Assembly: GCA_020726505.1 (NCBI GenBank)
Contig: JAHLEZ010000033.1
Coordinates: forward strand, 124,001 to 188,000
Direction: 5' to 3'
Source of the DNA: Leptodontidium sp. MPI-SDFR-AT-0119
Lineage: Eukaryota; Ascomycota; Leotiomycetes; Helotiales; Leptodontidiaceae
Length of the DNA: 64,000 bases
Below the pieces are notes generated by a model that searched no databases, had not been told where the DNA came from, and was given only the letters and a program-made list of their open reading frames with translations. Position 1 is the stretch's first letter. Every line of letters starts with the position of its first letter. A program made the position numbers and the translations under genes. Shown piece by piece: positions 1-10,600 of the stretch.

Positions 1-802
1 ACGAAGTAGAAGGCAGCGAGCCGGCCCTGCAGGCGCCTTATCTAATTATAAAATTGTAACCTTTCCCTTTTCATAGGGCCTTACATGCGGTGGGTCTTTT
101 ACTGGCTTACTTGAATGATCAGTCTTCGAAGAGGTGGGTAGCGCTCTTCAATTAACACACGTGCGTCGTATTGGTTGGCCAGCATCTGCGGGAACTGCCT
201 CACTTCTTTTCCATGTAGAATCCAACTCAATGGCCTGCCTTATCAGTATTACTCTTTAGCCGGGCGAAAAAAATCACCGAGGGGATTTGGCTAGACTCGC
301 TTGATAACAAAGGATTTCTCCTCCTTATTCTTCCGCCATTTAAATACCTAATTATAAGACAAAAAGTTCTGAAATCTGGAGTACTTTAATATCCCGGTCC
401 CTCACGCGTGCATAGACTAGAACATGGTTATGACGTAACCCGGGGAAGTTCTGGCACAGTGGCACAGCCCTAGCGTGTGCACGTGCCACAATGTTCGGGT
501 TATGGCATAACCCGTGCAACCCTTAGTACAGTAGTAGAACCCAGTTATCATGAATGTCTTAAGCCAGCAGCGTAAGAGCTCGGGGGTCGTCTAAAGCGTA
601 CTGTAGCAACGCTGAACAACTCGATTAAACGAACCTAGTAGGTGACAAAGCTTTAGTTTATCGCTCTTTGGACTTATGAGACTAAAGTTCTTTTAGGCTC
701 TAAGGACATAGTCGCTCAAATGGTCTCGGGCAGGTAAACAGGCTGTTACTATAAGGATTCGGAGAGGTCGATTAGCAAATTACGTAGGCCATACGATATA
801 GT
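1..802. other. no gene recognised; non-coding flank
   Basis: No open frame of convincing length or motif is visible on either strand. Base composition is moderate, unlike the AT-rich RIP tracts further on. The stretch contains two near-identical palindromic 15-mers (426-440 and 498-512), described separately. It may be an old transposon end or the downstream part of the OrsD-like fragment that begins at 2055 on the minus strand. Confidence 0.5.
426..512. repeat. pair of palindromic GGTTATGNCNTAACC motifs
   Basis: GGTTATGACGTAACC lies at 426-440 and GGTTATGGCATAACC at 498-512, both followed by more C or preceded by more G. A third copy, GGTTATGGCGTAACC, is at 51188-51202. Each is an imperfect palindrome. 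The function is unknown; a transposon end or a protein binding site are both possible. Confidence 0.5.
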
Positions 803-1112
803 CTAACTAGGCAGTTGTATTGCTGCTCCCTTTTGGCTCCTCACTAACTGTAGGATTATGTGCGATTTGAATAAGGTTTGTTTGTTCTTGCTAGTGAAGG
901 GACTGCAGAATAGAGAGTAATTAGCCTGGTTTGCATTAGTGTTTTTCAAACGCCTCCCCCCCTTGTTACACCTCCCTTTCTCAAGTAATCGCTGATGTGC
1001 TCCCTCCTCCTCTCCCTCTTGGCTTCGCACAGTCTAGTACTAGGCACGTGTGGTCGAGTACTAGCTCTGGAGATGGACATGACATATATAAGACTGATAA
1101 TTAGCTCGATAT

Positions 1113-1256
1113 TGTTACGACCTAGGATCGTACCCCTGATATAGTCGAATAGCTGAATTGGCCTCCAACCAATTCATGTACCCTTTTGGGGCCGCTGGCC
1201 GGGTAGTAAAGCTATTCCCTACTTTGCAGTACTCGCTTAATACACGAGTCGTCACA
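1113..1256. repeat. left LTR of TRIM
   Basis: This 144-bp repeat is identical to 1530-1673 over its whole length. It begins TGTTACGACCTA, the same 12 bases that begin the 302-bp LTR at 15118. Confidence 0.92.
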
Positions 1257-1529
1257 GATGAATTGGTTATTACAGTTATTCGACTCTGAATTCGGCTCGG
1301 CGTAGTCGGTGAGGGCTTGTGGCTGAAATTCTAAAGAACTCTGAGTTTTGTGTGTGTGTTGCTCTGGCGTATTACCGGGGTATAGCCGCAAGCGAGGGTG
1401 GCCTGCCTGATCGCAGGTGAGAGAATTATGGAGAACTATACAGGTTGAAGAAACCCTGGCAGTCACCTGATAGACGTAGTAGCGGCGCCTACCGGTTTCG
1501 GGGACGAAACCGATCTGAAGGTGGGGTAA

Positions 1530-1673
1530 TGTTACGACCTAGGATCGTACCCCTGATATAGTCGAATAGCTGAATTGGCCTCCAACCAATTCATGTACCC
1601 TTTTGGGGCCGCTGGCCGGGTAGTAAAGCTATTCCCTACTTTGCAGTACTCGCTTAATACACGAGTCGTCACA
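1530..1673. repeat. right LTR of TRIM
   Basis: This is an identical copy of 1113-1256, followed by the GATAT target-site copy at 1674-1678. Confidence 0.92.
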
Positions 1674-2241
1674 GATATATTCCGTGCTCTTGGTTCAAGT
1701 GGCTCCGTATCGTCCCGCGGCTCCTAGTTAAGAAGCGATAGCTGTCTATATAACTACAGGCGAACCCGCTGTACGTGGGGAGGAAAGGCAATGGAGATGA
1801 ATTATCTTGTGGGAGTGGTAAAGCCGCATGGGCATCTTTAGAGACAAGATCGTCGATGTCAGCCTCATAGACACTGGCAATCTGCTGTCGTAGTTTAACC
1901 GGGAGCCTAGAGTGTATATCCCCTAAATGTCGCCGTAGGGTTACTGCAAACACAATCGAGCTGCAGGGTTTATAGTACAGTATACGATGGCTAGTATATG
2001 CACATTTTATAACTGGGTAATTTGGAGGAAGTTGCATCGATGGTAAAGAAGACATCGCGAATATAAGGTTTAAACTGTCTGGCTGCCATATGATATTCTA
2101 GAAAGACAGAGCAGAGCTGAAGTCAAGCTGAAGGAAACGCGTATCTCATAGAACGCGCGTATGTAACGCGTCCATACCGCGTTCCCCGTATAAGTGTTCA
2201 TATTCCGCCTTTAAAATTAAGGAGACGGTGCACGGAGTATA

Positions 2242-2333
2242 CTCGTCGGTTTCCTGATTTTTTTGTTTTTTTACTGACCTGCGCAAGCAGGTCGGTACCA
2301 CCAACTTGGACATACCAGCAACTTGGACACGGC
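2242..2333 (+). repeat. left TIR of pogo element
   Basis: The 92 bp match the reverse complement of 5856-5947 with a handful of transitions. The hairpin GACCTGCGCAAGCAGGTC lies near the middle and AACTTGGAC-type repeats lie on its inner side. Confidence 0.9.
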
Positions 2334-3314
2334 AAATTGAGTAAGGAATCAAGAATAACTTTTTTACTACTAATACAATTAACTTATAAAGTGGACTATT
2401 AAATCCGGAATAAAATTCTATATTAATCACAACTTAAATGACGTCATTTGAGTTATATTATGTCTTGTAATTAAACAAAGTAGGTGGGTTTTGGGATGCA
2501 CTCGCTTATGTAATCACACACCTAAATACTAACTCAAATACCCCTTAATTATAATCATCGTAATCTACAGGCCCACTACCACTATTATCACTCAAATTGA
2601 CGTTAGAATTAGAATCAGCAGACGAATCTGACCCTAAGAGACTCTTAATATTACTGCCTTCTTCCTGCTTTATGTTACTAAGTATCTTAATCGCTTTTTG
2701 GGTAGGTCTCTTAGCGCGGACTAGTCTTTGGGATGCGGCTATAACTACAGGCTCTTACTGTGTGGCCTCTTCCCCTTTAATTATTGTTGATTTTCGACCC
2801 CTAGGCTTCTTTCTAGTACTAATCAACGCCTGTAACTTCGCGGTTTTGTTAAGTTTATATTGTATTTTAGCCTAAGCTTTCTCCTCCCGGATGCGTGCCT
2901 TTTCCTCTCTTTTTTGAACCTTCGCAGCTTCTTTCTCTTCTTTCTTTTATTGTCGAGCTAAAGCTCTAGTAACTTTCTCTTCTTCTAACTTTAATATATT
3001 TCCAGTAATATTTGCCTCTCTACGAAGCTTCGTAAGTTTAGACTCCTGAGCAGTATCGTTCCTTTCGCCGATAATTCGTAACCCTTCCCCAGAGGAGATT
3101 ACGCGGCCCCCGCCGCGAGGTTTGACTCTCTTGGCACCATCTTCGTCATTTAGCACAAGGGATTTGCTGCCCTAGGTATTATTTGGAACAGTTAAAGTGA
3201 GCTCTTGGCGCGCGGCGTCGGCCAATATTACATTAATAGTACTACCTTTTCGGAACTTCTTATTTGAGAGTCGCTTTAATAGAGACAATAATATATCTGT
3301 GACAATAATATATC

Positions 3315-3482
3315 TGTGACGATCGCACTCTAGACAAGTAATATCAAGACAGTACTCTCATTCTTAGGACAATAGATACAGAGGAAGCAGCGAGGTGGCA
3401 CGGCTGCCCCTTATATCTGCAGAACACTAATGCAGCTACCACGTGACATAAGGCCAGCGTGGCCACAACTACAACCGTAACA
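3315..3482. repeat. solo LTR (168 bp) with TSD ATATC
   Basis: The sequence starts TGTGACGATCGCAC and ends CAACCGTAACA. The 5 bases ATATC lie directly on each side (3310-3314 and 3483-3487), a perfect target-site duplication. It is GC-richer than its surroundings. No second copy or internal region is present, so it is a solo LTR left by recombination between the two LTRs of a former element. A 17-bp tandem repeat (3284-3300, 3301-3317) overlaps its left edge. Confidence 0.8.
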
Positions 3483-5190
3483 ATATCTTCGTAGGTTTTA
3501 AGGAATTCGGCGTGTGCGTTGATTCCTTTAGCTCTATATAGGGTATTAAAAAATGGCGTCTTCTTATACTAACGTGGATTATCCGTTGTCTTTCCAAAGC
3601 CGTAATCCCCAAAGTCTTTTACACTTCTGAGTTGCGAAGGTTGCTCTAGAGTTACTACTTCTATTGAATCTTGAATATTAAGTAATTCGTTGATACGAAA
3701 GCTTGCAAGTGGAGCTATTAAATCGTCTGTGATATCGATATTTCCGTCACGTGGGAGCTGTGGGAGCTCAATTCCGTCCTCTGGCTCATCGTCGAAAGCT
3801 CCATCGTTCTGAGTCCACGGGATATAATCGTATTCTTTGTCTGACGCTGTTTCGGCCTCCCAAAACTGATTATTAGCTAATACCCAGCGTAATACAGGTT
3901 CGTTAGATGTAAGAACATTAATTACATTAAATAAATCATCCAGGGTATAGTTATATACCCGTCCACCGGCGTCTTTGTCGCCTATTTGAGTATCCTGGGT
4001 AAGCTTAAAAGCTTTAATAATGACATCCGCGTTCAATAGCTATATGCCAGTACGTCTAAAGGCTGACTAAATCGTCTCTTTCTTAAAGGTTTTGGCTCTG
4101 ATTTAGTAAAGGCACTAAAGAAAGGTGTATTTGGTAAAGGCGTTATAACCGTCTCTAATTTTATCTTTAATTGCTCGTCCATGCTAATGTTTTTCAGATT
4201 GAAAACAAGCTACGTCGAGTAGTTATATAGTATGTGTTAAGTGAGTAATTAAACAAAAAGGTATAATCTTTAATTACTTACACCTAGAGATAAACTCGTA
4301 AGTTATATAGTTACTATGGCCATCAAATATTAAGAGACGATATTGACCTTGTTAGCAGCCTCTAGTTTGTTGATCAAAGTGTTTGAGCCATTCTAATACG
4401 AGCTCGTCACTTGAGTACCCCTTTTCACTACAAGAGATCTTTGTGCTTGGTGGTAGGTTGTTATTAAACATCTTCTCAAGGTAGACAGCCCCCGGCATAA
4501 TGATGTAGTAATCAATAGTGTAGCTAGCGGCAGAGATACACTTAATGATTGACACAGACTCGCGATTGACAGGGTCACGGGTGTAAACTTAAAAACAGTT
4601 AATACGCACTCAGTCATTAGGATGAGTGTGTTTTAGGTGAGAAAACGTACCTTCCGAATGTTCTTGTGCGTAATAACCGTTGTGCTACTAATACACCTAA
4701 CCCGGAAGCTAATTTCGTCTATATTAAAGATATCTTTCTAATGTATTGAGTATTTGGCTATTATTATAGTTAACTTTTTAAAGCAATTAGTAATCTCTTT
4801 AATCGTTATACAATCTTTACGCTTTTGGTCTATTAGAGTAGTCCGTAAAGTATGATATCGGCCAGTAGCGTCCATTCTTTTAACTTATCTTCTGGCCTAA
4901 TTCTATCTAATTCGCTAGAAGATTTCCATAGAGAGACTTAATATTATAGTTGTAGCGGCAACAATTATATTATATCTTATAGGAAAGCCTCTCTTAATAG
5001 TAATATTAATATACTATATTAAAGATGCCTCTTGAGCTTCGTTTAACTTTTTATTATAGCCACTATTCTCAGCCAAAGTCTTTGAACTTGTCGGTCGAAC
5101 TCGGGTGGTACCACGTATTCAAAGTAGAGTCGACTCTGAATTGACACATTAAGGGGTAAAATCCTGTATGGTAAAATGTGTTTTCAAGGA

Positions 5191-5219
5191 AAGGAGAGCT
5201 CTGTACGAGAGCTCTCCTT
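5191..5219. other. perfect 12-bp hairpin
   Basis: AAGGAGAGCTCT (5191-5202), a 5-base loop and AGAGCTCTCCTT (5208-5219) form a perfect stem in the 5' flank of the pogo transposase frame. It could be a transcript structure or chance; no terminator-like T tract follows. Confidence 0.45.
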
Positions 5220-5855
5220 AAATGCTTGATAAGCGGGCATGTGACTAGAACGTGACGATTATTAAACCAACAGAACTATTTGTCTTCTTGTAACGGTGGT
5301 TTAAAGTAAAGTAACTAACTCCACTAAAAACGCTAGCGGCGATACGTAGACTAGTAATTTCGGTGTCGTCGGGGTTCTCATATGCCTCCAAGGCAGCTTG
5401 AGTCTTAGCCTCCTGGCTTATATATGCGGGGGTCTTGTATTTGGGCATCTTCTGTATGCGAGTAATCCTAACATCTAAAGGGGTCTTCTTCTTGCCCTTC
5501 CTAGACCCTCTATGCTTGATTTGAGGCGTAGATTTGGCTATAGTAGGCGTAGTTCGTAGTCTGGATTGAACCGTGTATGTGTGGGTAAAATAAATCGCGT
5601 TTTTACGTATTAGTAGGAAAATCCAGACGCGAGTTCGCACCCCTGTCAATACTGCGGGATGTCCCGAGGCGCCAAGACCTGCCAAATCTACACCCGAAAC
5701 TCATATTCAAATCAAAACAACGTATTATTAATTAGCCCTAACCCTAATGCACTTGTTTAGTAATTATACTTTCAACTATGGCGCATTTTTCTATGAAAAA
5801 ATTAAGTCAAACGAAGCAGAATTGGATTTTTAAAGTAATTAAATAGGCCGAAAAC

Positions 5856-5947
5856 GCCGTGTCCAAGTTGCTAGTACGTCCAAGTTAGTGGTACTGACCT
5901 GCTTGCGCAGGTCGGTAAAAAAACAAAAAAATCAGGAAACCGACGAG
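5856..5947 (-). repeat. right TIR of pogo element
   Basis: This is the inverted copy of 2242-2333; the outer end is CCGACGAG, followed by TA. Confidence 0.9.
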
Positions 5948-6104
5948 TAGAATGATCTTATTAGCATTGGAGTGTTCCCTCGATTACGACGTAAATGAGG
6001 CAGTGACGCACGGGGTTGAGAGTGATCGGACCACGAGGGCATGAGCCTGAGAGTGGTCCGTGGTAAACACCTTTAACGGTAAAGTTCATGACACTCTCTC
6101 TGGA

Positions 6105-7210
6105 GGTAATTTGACGACGCTGCTCCTCGTCGGCTTATTGCATCTCCTGGTTTAACCGATTCTTAATGGCCTCCAAATCGACGTCTCCGGACGGCATTCC
6201 TGGACTGGATCCTGCTGCTTGAACCTCAAAAAACTGTGCCCCCGGTCCCCGGACGAAAAAATGCTGGCAATGGACACTGGTTCTCCACGGCATTTGCACC
6301 TCCCTCCCTGTCTCTGGCCGGCCTTTCTTTTGCGGATTCTCCCAATGATGTACTTGACGGCAATGCTCTTGGATCTTCCGTACTTGGCATGCAATGTATT
6401 GGCATTGATTACCGTACGTGTCTTGCAATTGACATTTTAACCCGTCTTTCCTGGGCTTTTGTAATGTGGGAATGGGGGGGTTACTCGCCGGCGGAAATAC
6501 CAAATGATTCAACTCCATACTCTTGGTCTTCAAACCCTGAATGCCTTGGATTGCCCGCACGATATATTCTCGATCGGCTTTCACGGCCTTGTGCTTTCCT
6601 TCATCCTTCAAATGGGCATTGATATGACTGGGTAACACGGCATACTGGCATTCGGAACACACAACGACTCCCTGCGCTGGGAAATGGATAAATGGATCTA
6701 TCTTATGAATGTGTATTAAATTAACTTGATTCTTTCAGTTGGAATTCTTCTGTTTCTCACGTTGTTCTAACTACTCTACACGTCGCTTTCCTTGACGCGT
6801 TGTAAATCCACGCTCTGCCCCTGTACGCCTGATGGCCGGCGCAATTTCCGATTTTATACATTTGTACGTTTATACTTACTTTATGCTCGCGATCGACGTT
6901 TGGGCTGACTTGGCCTGTGCACCTGCTTCCCCTATCAAAAATGAACGACGACGACTATCTCTTCGTCAAACTGGCCTTCTAATGGGGTTCTGGTGGAAAT
7001 CTCAACGGGGCTGATGTCGCATATGCTGGGGCGAACACATACTCGAGTTTGAGCCGCATCCGAGCCCGTTTGGGTGTAACCCTAATAAACGGACTTGGGT
7101 AAATGGACTTGACCCTCTCGGCAAATCTACGCTAATGGGTTGTATGGGGAAATAAACAGACTTGACCTCAAGTCCATTTAGGAATTATGGATAGGAATTA
7201 TGGATAGGCT
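6105..7210 (-). pseudogene. OrsD-RecQ-type gene, 5' fragment (copy 1) with upstream region
   Basis: The minus-strand frame from about 6745 down to 6135 reads VVVCSECQYAVLPSHINAHL, a second Cys/His block with HCRQVHHWENP, and PWRTSVHCQHFF followed by FFEVQ. This is the arrangement of the OrsD-like (DUF3505) zinc-finger region. A TAA (probably from CAA) follows EMQ, and the next residues ADEEQRRQIT match the second copy at 40,005-41,066, where the gene continues. Homology to that copy starts at about 6105, so the rest of this gene is lost here. Bases 6,750-7,210 are the shared upstream, probably promoter, region. This copy has far fewer RIP changes than the other. The larger gene includes a RecQ helicase (see 25600-29029). 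Confidence 0.68.
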
Positions 7211-7424
7211 AGTCGTACGAGGCAATCTCCAAAATAAGGCTACTATACTCTCAACGTACGCCGTAACCTTCGTATTAAAAAGTTTCTAATTAATTATAGC
7301 TCTAGCCGCGCATTTTAACTTAGAAATATAGCAATTCGACGTTATTAACGTATTTATTAATACGGTTCGAAGTAAAAATTCGCTACCGGTCTTATACTAG
7401 CTACTAGACGACTATCGCTCTTAT

Positions 7425-7671
7425 TGTGACGCTTGCCCTAGAAAGACGGCAATCACGTGTAACTGACGCCTCACATATCAACACAGGACATATGACGATA
7501 CTAAGCATTAACTTAGAATCTACAACTACAGAGGAAAGAAGGTAAGGAAAGAAGAGGTCTATATATAAGAGATTAGTATGTTTAGCACTATAGTAATCTC
7601 GGTACGTCCCGATCGGGCAGTACTAAGTGGAGCCAGTGGAAATGAGGCTCTAGACAGCGGCAGTCGTCACA
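7425..7671 (-). repeat. LTR of Gypsy element (3' LTR in element sense)
   Basis: This 247-bp repeat differs from 14639-14885 at scattered positions, and every difference I noticed is a C/T or G/A transition, as RIP produces. Confidence 0.92.
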
Positions 7672-10600
7672 CTACCCCCCCCTCCGGAAAAAGCTCGTCC
7701 TCGAGCGTTAGTCTATCTCCTTGTCACTATTGAGGTCGTCGTAGTCGTCAACACTATTTTCCTATACTTTGATCTATTTAAGTAGCTTAGTAGGGGGTCC
7801 TACTTATTCGGGGTGACTGAGGTGGAAATCCCTGACTTTGTGCGGAGCGTACTTAAGGTTAGAGGCATCGTACTAGTTTAAGTTAACGTCTTGATTAAGC
7901 CAAGTGACACGGTAGGACAGAGTCTTGCCCTTCTTACGGCAAGTAAGCACTTCTTCTAGTTCTTACTCGTTGTCGCCTGTAATGTTGATCGGCGGGGGGG
8001 CATCTTACACTTGGCTTAGTAGGGGGTCGTTGGGGTCTCAGCGTAGCTTGCTAGCCGGAAAGACGTTATAGACCTTTATACTCGCTGGCAATTCTAGGCG
8101 GTACGAGTGTCTTACCTTCTCGAGCACTCTGAATAGTCTATTAGTTGGTATATCCAACTTCTTAGATGGACGGAGTGTCTTAAAGTAGCGTATATCGAGC
8201 TAGACTAAGCTGTCTTTATTAAAGTCGACATCGCGGCGAGAGGCGTTGTAGGACCTGGCTATCTTGGCTTAGGCCACAGTGAGGTTCGATCGAGCTATGT
8301 CCTAAGCTTTCTTATGGCGTTAGGCATAGTTAATGGCTTGTTGAGTGTTTAACTTGTTAGCGGAGGTAATTAAGTCTAGTAAGTCAATTTTCTAGTCCTA
8401 ATTCGTGCGTGGTGCGTATCTATAGACTACCTCAAATAGAGAGAGTCCCCCTAGGGAATCGTGTGGGAGGGACATCTGGGCGTAGTCTATGATAGGGAGG
8501 TACTCTGACTAGTCGTCTTAGTAGTACGCAACGAAAGGTCAAAGTCGTTTCTGTAAGTATTAATTGTACACTTCAGTCTAGCCGTCTGTCTATAGGTGGT
8601 CAGTAGCGGACAGCTGTCTCTTAGTTCCAAGGATCTTGCTAAGGGCGGTCTAAAACCTAGAGACAAACTAGGGGCCTCTGTCAGAAGTAATAGTCAAGGG
8701 AGCGCTAAAGTAACAATATATATAGTATATATACATAATGGCTAGCTTCCGAGTATTTGTCGTCTTTTAGTAAGGGATATAATTAGCTTATTTACTGAAT
8801 TTATTAATAAAGACGAGGACGTTATCGAATCTATACTTGTCTTTAATAAAGGAGTAGTAGTCCACGGTAATATGTTCTTATAGTCTAAACGGAACGGGGA
8901 GAGGATAAAGGAATCCGGGCTTTTTATCCCGGGGAACTTGAATTTGTCGGTATATATAATAGTTACGGCAATACTACTAAACTATAAACGTGATTTTATA
9001 CTACTAGTACTAAGAAGAGAGTATTTAGATTGTCTTCTTAGCACCGGGGTGCGCTGTGGTGACTCGATTATAGACTTCTCGTATAAAGAGGGTTCAGAGG
9101 TGATCGACATCGGGGACTAAGAGGCGGCCGTCGTAGAGTAGGAGGTCACCCACTAGGCTGAGTTTACTTAGAGAACTTAATATAGCTTACTTACGTAGAG
9201 CTTATAGGGAAGGAGTAGTGTGATTAGCTTCTAGGATTTACTATACGACGGAGAATATTAGTGTAAGGGCAGTAAGCTCAACGTCGGCCACTAACGCGTC
9301 GGCGTCGTCAGGCGGCCGTAACTCTATAGACAGTAAGCTAAGGTTAACTTAGTCTTAGCGTAAGAGTTATTAAAGGCGTTAAGTCTTCTTTGTAGAGTTC
9401 TATTAATTTAACTCGTCTAACTTGCGAGAAAGTACGTCTACTAAGGGGTTATAGATTCCAGGGCGATACGTGATTATGAAATTGTAGTCTACTAGGAGCT
9501 CTACTTATCGTGCTTACTTAGTATTTAACTACTTAAAGGTTATAAAGTATTCTAAGGCCTTGTAGTCTATCACAACACAGACTTAGTAGGGGGCTCCTAC
9601 TAACTCAGCACGCTAGTGCCCAAAGGATCTAATAATAGCTAATATCTCTTTATCGTGTACTACGTAGTTAAGCTCAGTAGGTAATATAGTCTTTGAAAAG
9701 AAAGTAACAGGGAACTAGTCGTCGCCGTGTTATTAGGAAAGGACTCCGGCTATAACACTATTACTAGTATTTATCTCTAAGAGGCAAGGTAAATCCTGTC
9801 GGTAGTGTCTTAAGAGAGGTACGGACGTAAGAGTATATTTTAAGAAGTCGAAGGCGTCTTCGCACTCTATAATAAAGCGGAAGAGAACATTGTTCTTAGT
9901 TAGCTAAATAAGAGGTTTTACTATAATACTATAGTCGCGGATGAATCTCCGGTAAAAGTTATAAAAACTAAGGAAGGACTATATACCTTTAATAGAGCTA
10001 AGGTAAGTCCACTCACAAACGATAAAGACCTTCTCGGGATTAACTTCTAGGCTAGAAGTTAATATAATAAAGCCTAAGTACTTAGTTTATATTACTCTAA
10101 ACTCACACTTCTTTAAGTCGGCTTATAACCTAGTGTCGTTAAAGCGTTAAAGTACTTTTTTAACGTGGAGTTAGTATTATAAGGGGTCCTTAGAGTATAT
10201 GAGAATATCGTCTAAGTACGCTGTATAGAAATTATTAAGATAATTAAAGAGAATATCGTTTATATAGTACTAGTAAGTAGTAGGGCCATTAGTTAGGCCA
10301 AAGGGAAGAACTTTGTACTTATATACGCCGTACCTCGTGCGGAAGGTAGTATACTCCTCTAATACTAGGTCTATTCGGATTTAGTGAAAGGCTTAACGAA
10401 TGTCTAATTTAGTAAAGATACGAGTATTAACTATACGAGCTAAGGTCTCATTAATTAGAGGTAAGGGGTATCGGTCCTTCCGAGTAAGGGAATTCAGCAC
10501 CTGAAAATCAATATATAACCGCAGGGAGCTATTCGGCTTCTTAACGAAGAGAATAGGGGCCGCGAATAGTACTTAAGACGGCTTAATAAATCCTTTATCT

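Larger units (their letters stand above)
1113..1673. mobile_element. TRIM-like miniature LTR retrotransposon, complete, with TSD GATAT
   Basis: Two identical 144-bp direct repeats (1113-1256 and 1530-1673) start TGTTACGACC and end GTCGTCACA (TG...CA). They flank 273 bp without a coding frame of note. The same 5 bp, GATAT, lies immediately outside at 1108-1112 and 1674-1678, a perfect target-site duplication. Total size is 561 bp, in the range of terminal-repeat retrotransposons in miniature. A purine-rich GAAGGTGGGG just before the right repeat may be the polypurine tract. No primer-binding site can be assigned with certainty. Because the repeats are identical and free of RIP-type changes, insertion is probably recent. 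Movement would need proteins from another element. Confidence 0.9.
803..2055 (-). pseudogene. OrsD-like (DUF3505-type) zinc-finger gene, 5' part, interrupted by a TRIM
   Basis: The minus-strand frame from 2055 reads MSSLPSMQLPPNYPVIKC, then a first Cys/His block (RRHLGDIH) and, about 60 residues later, a second block GFAC...RSHLNQEHG. This spacing is that of the N-terminal OrsD-like/DUF3505 domain, but the second cysteine of each CxxC pair is not seen, so it looks degraded. A 561-bp LTR element is inserted at 1113-1673 just after EHG. Removing one target-site copy keeps the frame, which then meets TAG stops around 1066 and reopens as the stretch starting VRSQEGEEEG (803-1030). I infer a RIP-damaged gene split by the insertion. 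The wider family is poorly understood; assignment is by motif pattern only. Confidence 0.55.
2900..5460 (-). pseudogene. pogo/Fot1-like transposase, broken by stops and a solo LTR
   Basis: Reading the minus strand from about 5455, MPKYKTPAYISQEAKTQAAL and the following residues match the psq-type helix-turn-helix that opens pogo transposases. Around 4555-4300 the frame gives YTIDYYIIMPGAVYLEKMF, then LVLEWLKHFDQQTRG, a stop, and RLLIFDGH: the DDE_1 core with the second catalytic Asp. Downstream pieces at 3569-4036 and 2947-3156 (Lys/Glu-rich, coiled) fit the C-terminal tail. The 168-bp solo LTR at 3315-3482 interrupts that tail. In-frame TAA/TAG codons and frame breaks show it is dead. Confidence 0.78.
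2242..5947 (-). mobile_element. pogo/Fot1-type DNA transposon, 3.7 kb, with 92-bp TIRs and TA target site
   Basis: Near-perfect 92-bp terminal inverted repeats at 2242-2333 and 5856-5947 start CTCGTCGGTTTCC. They are flanked by TA on both sides (2240-2241, 5948-5949), the target duplication of the Tc1/mariner/pogo superfamily. The transposase is on the minus strand and broken (separate entry). Each TIR contains a perfect hairpin GACCTGCGCAAGCAGGTC and two AACTTGGAC-type direct repeats. At 3.7 kb it is roughly twice the usual Fot1 length, even after subtracting the solo LTR at 3315-3482. It lies between two OrsD-like fragments. Confidence 0.88.

Noticed and set aside
2597..2875. 92-codon hydrophobic plus-strand frame
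   Set aside because: Antisense to the pogo transposase tail; hydrophobicity results from complementing Lys/Glu-rich codons.
5736..5747. Two copies of CCCTAA, the fungal telomere repeat
   Set aside because: Only two units, inside a transposon; expected by chance and not evidence of a telomere end.
6236..6622. 128-codon plus-strand frame
   Set aside because: Opposite strand of the OrsD-like zinc-finger frame (6135-6662), which has the Cys/His pattern and a second copy elsewhere.
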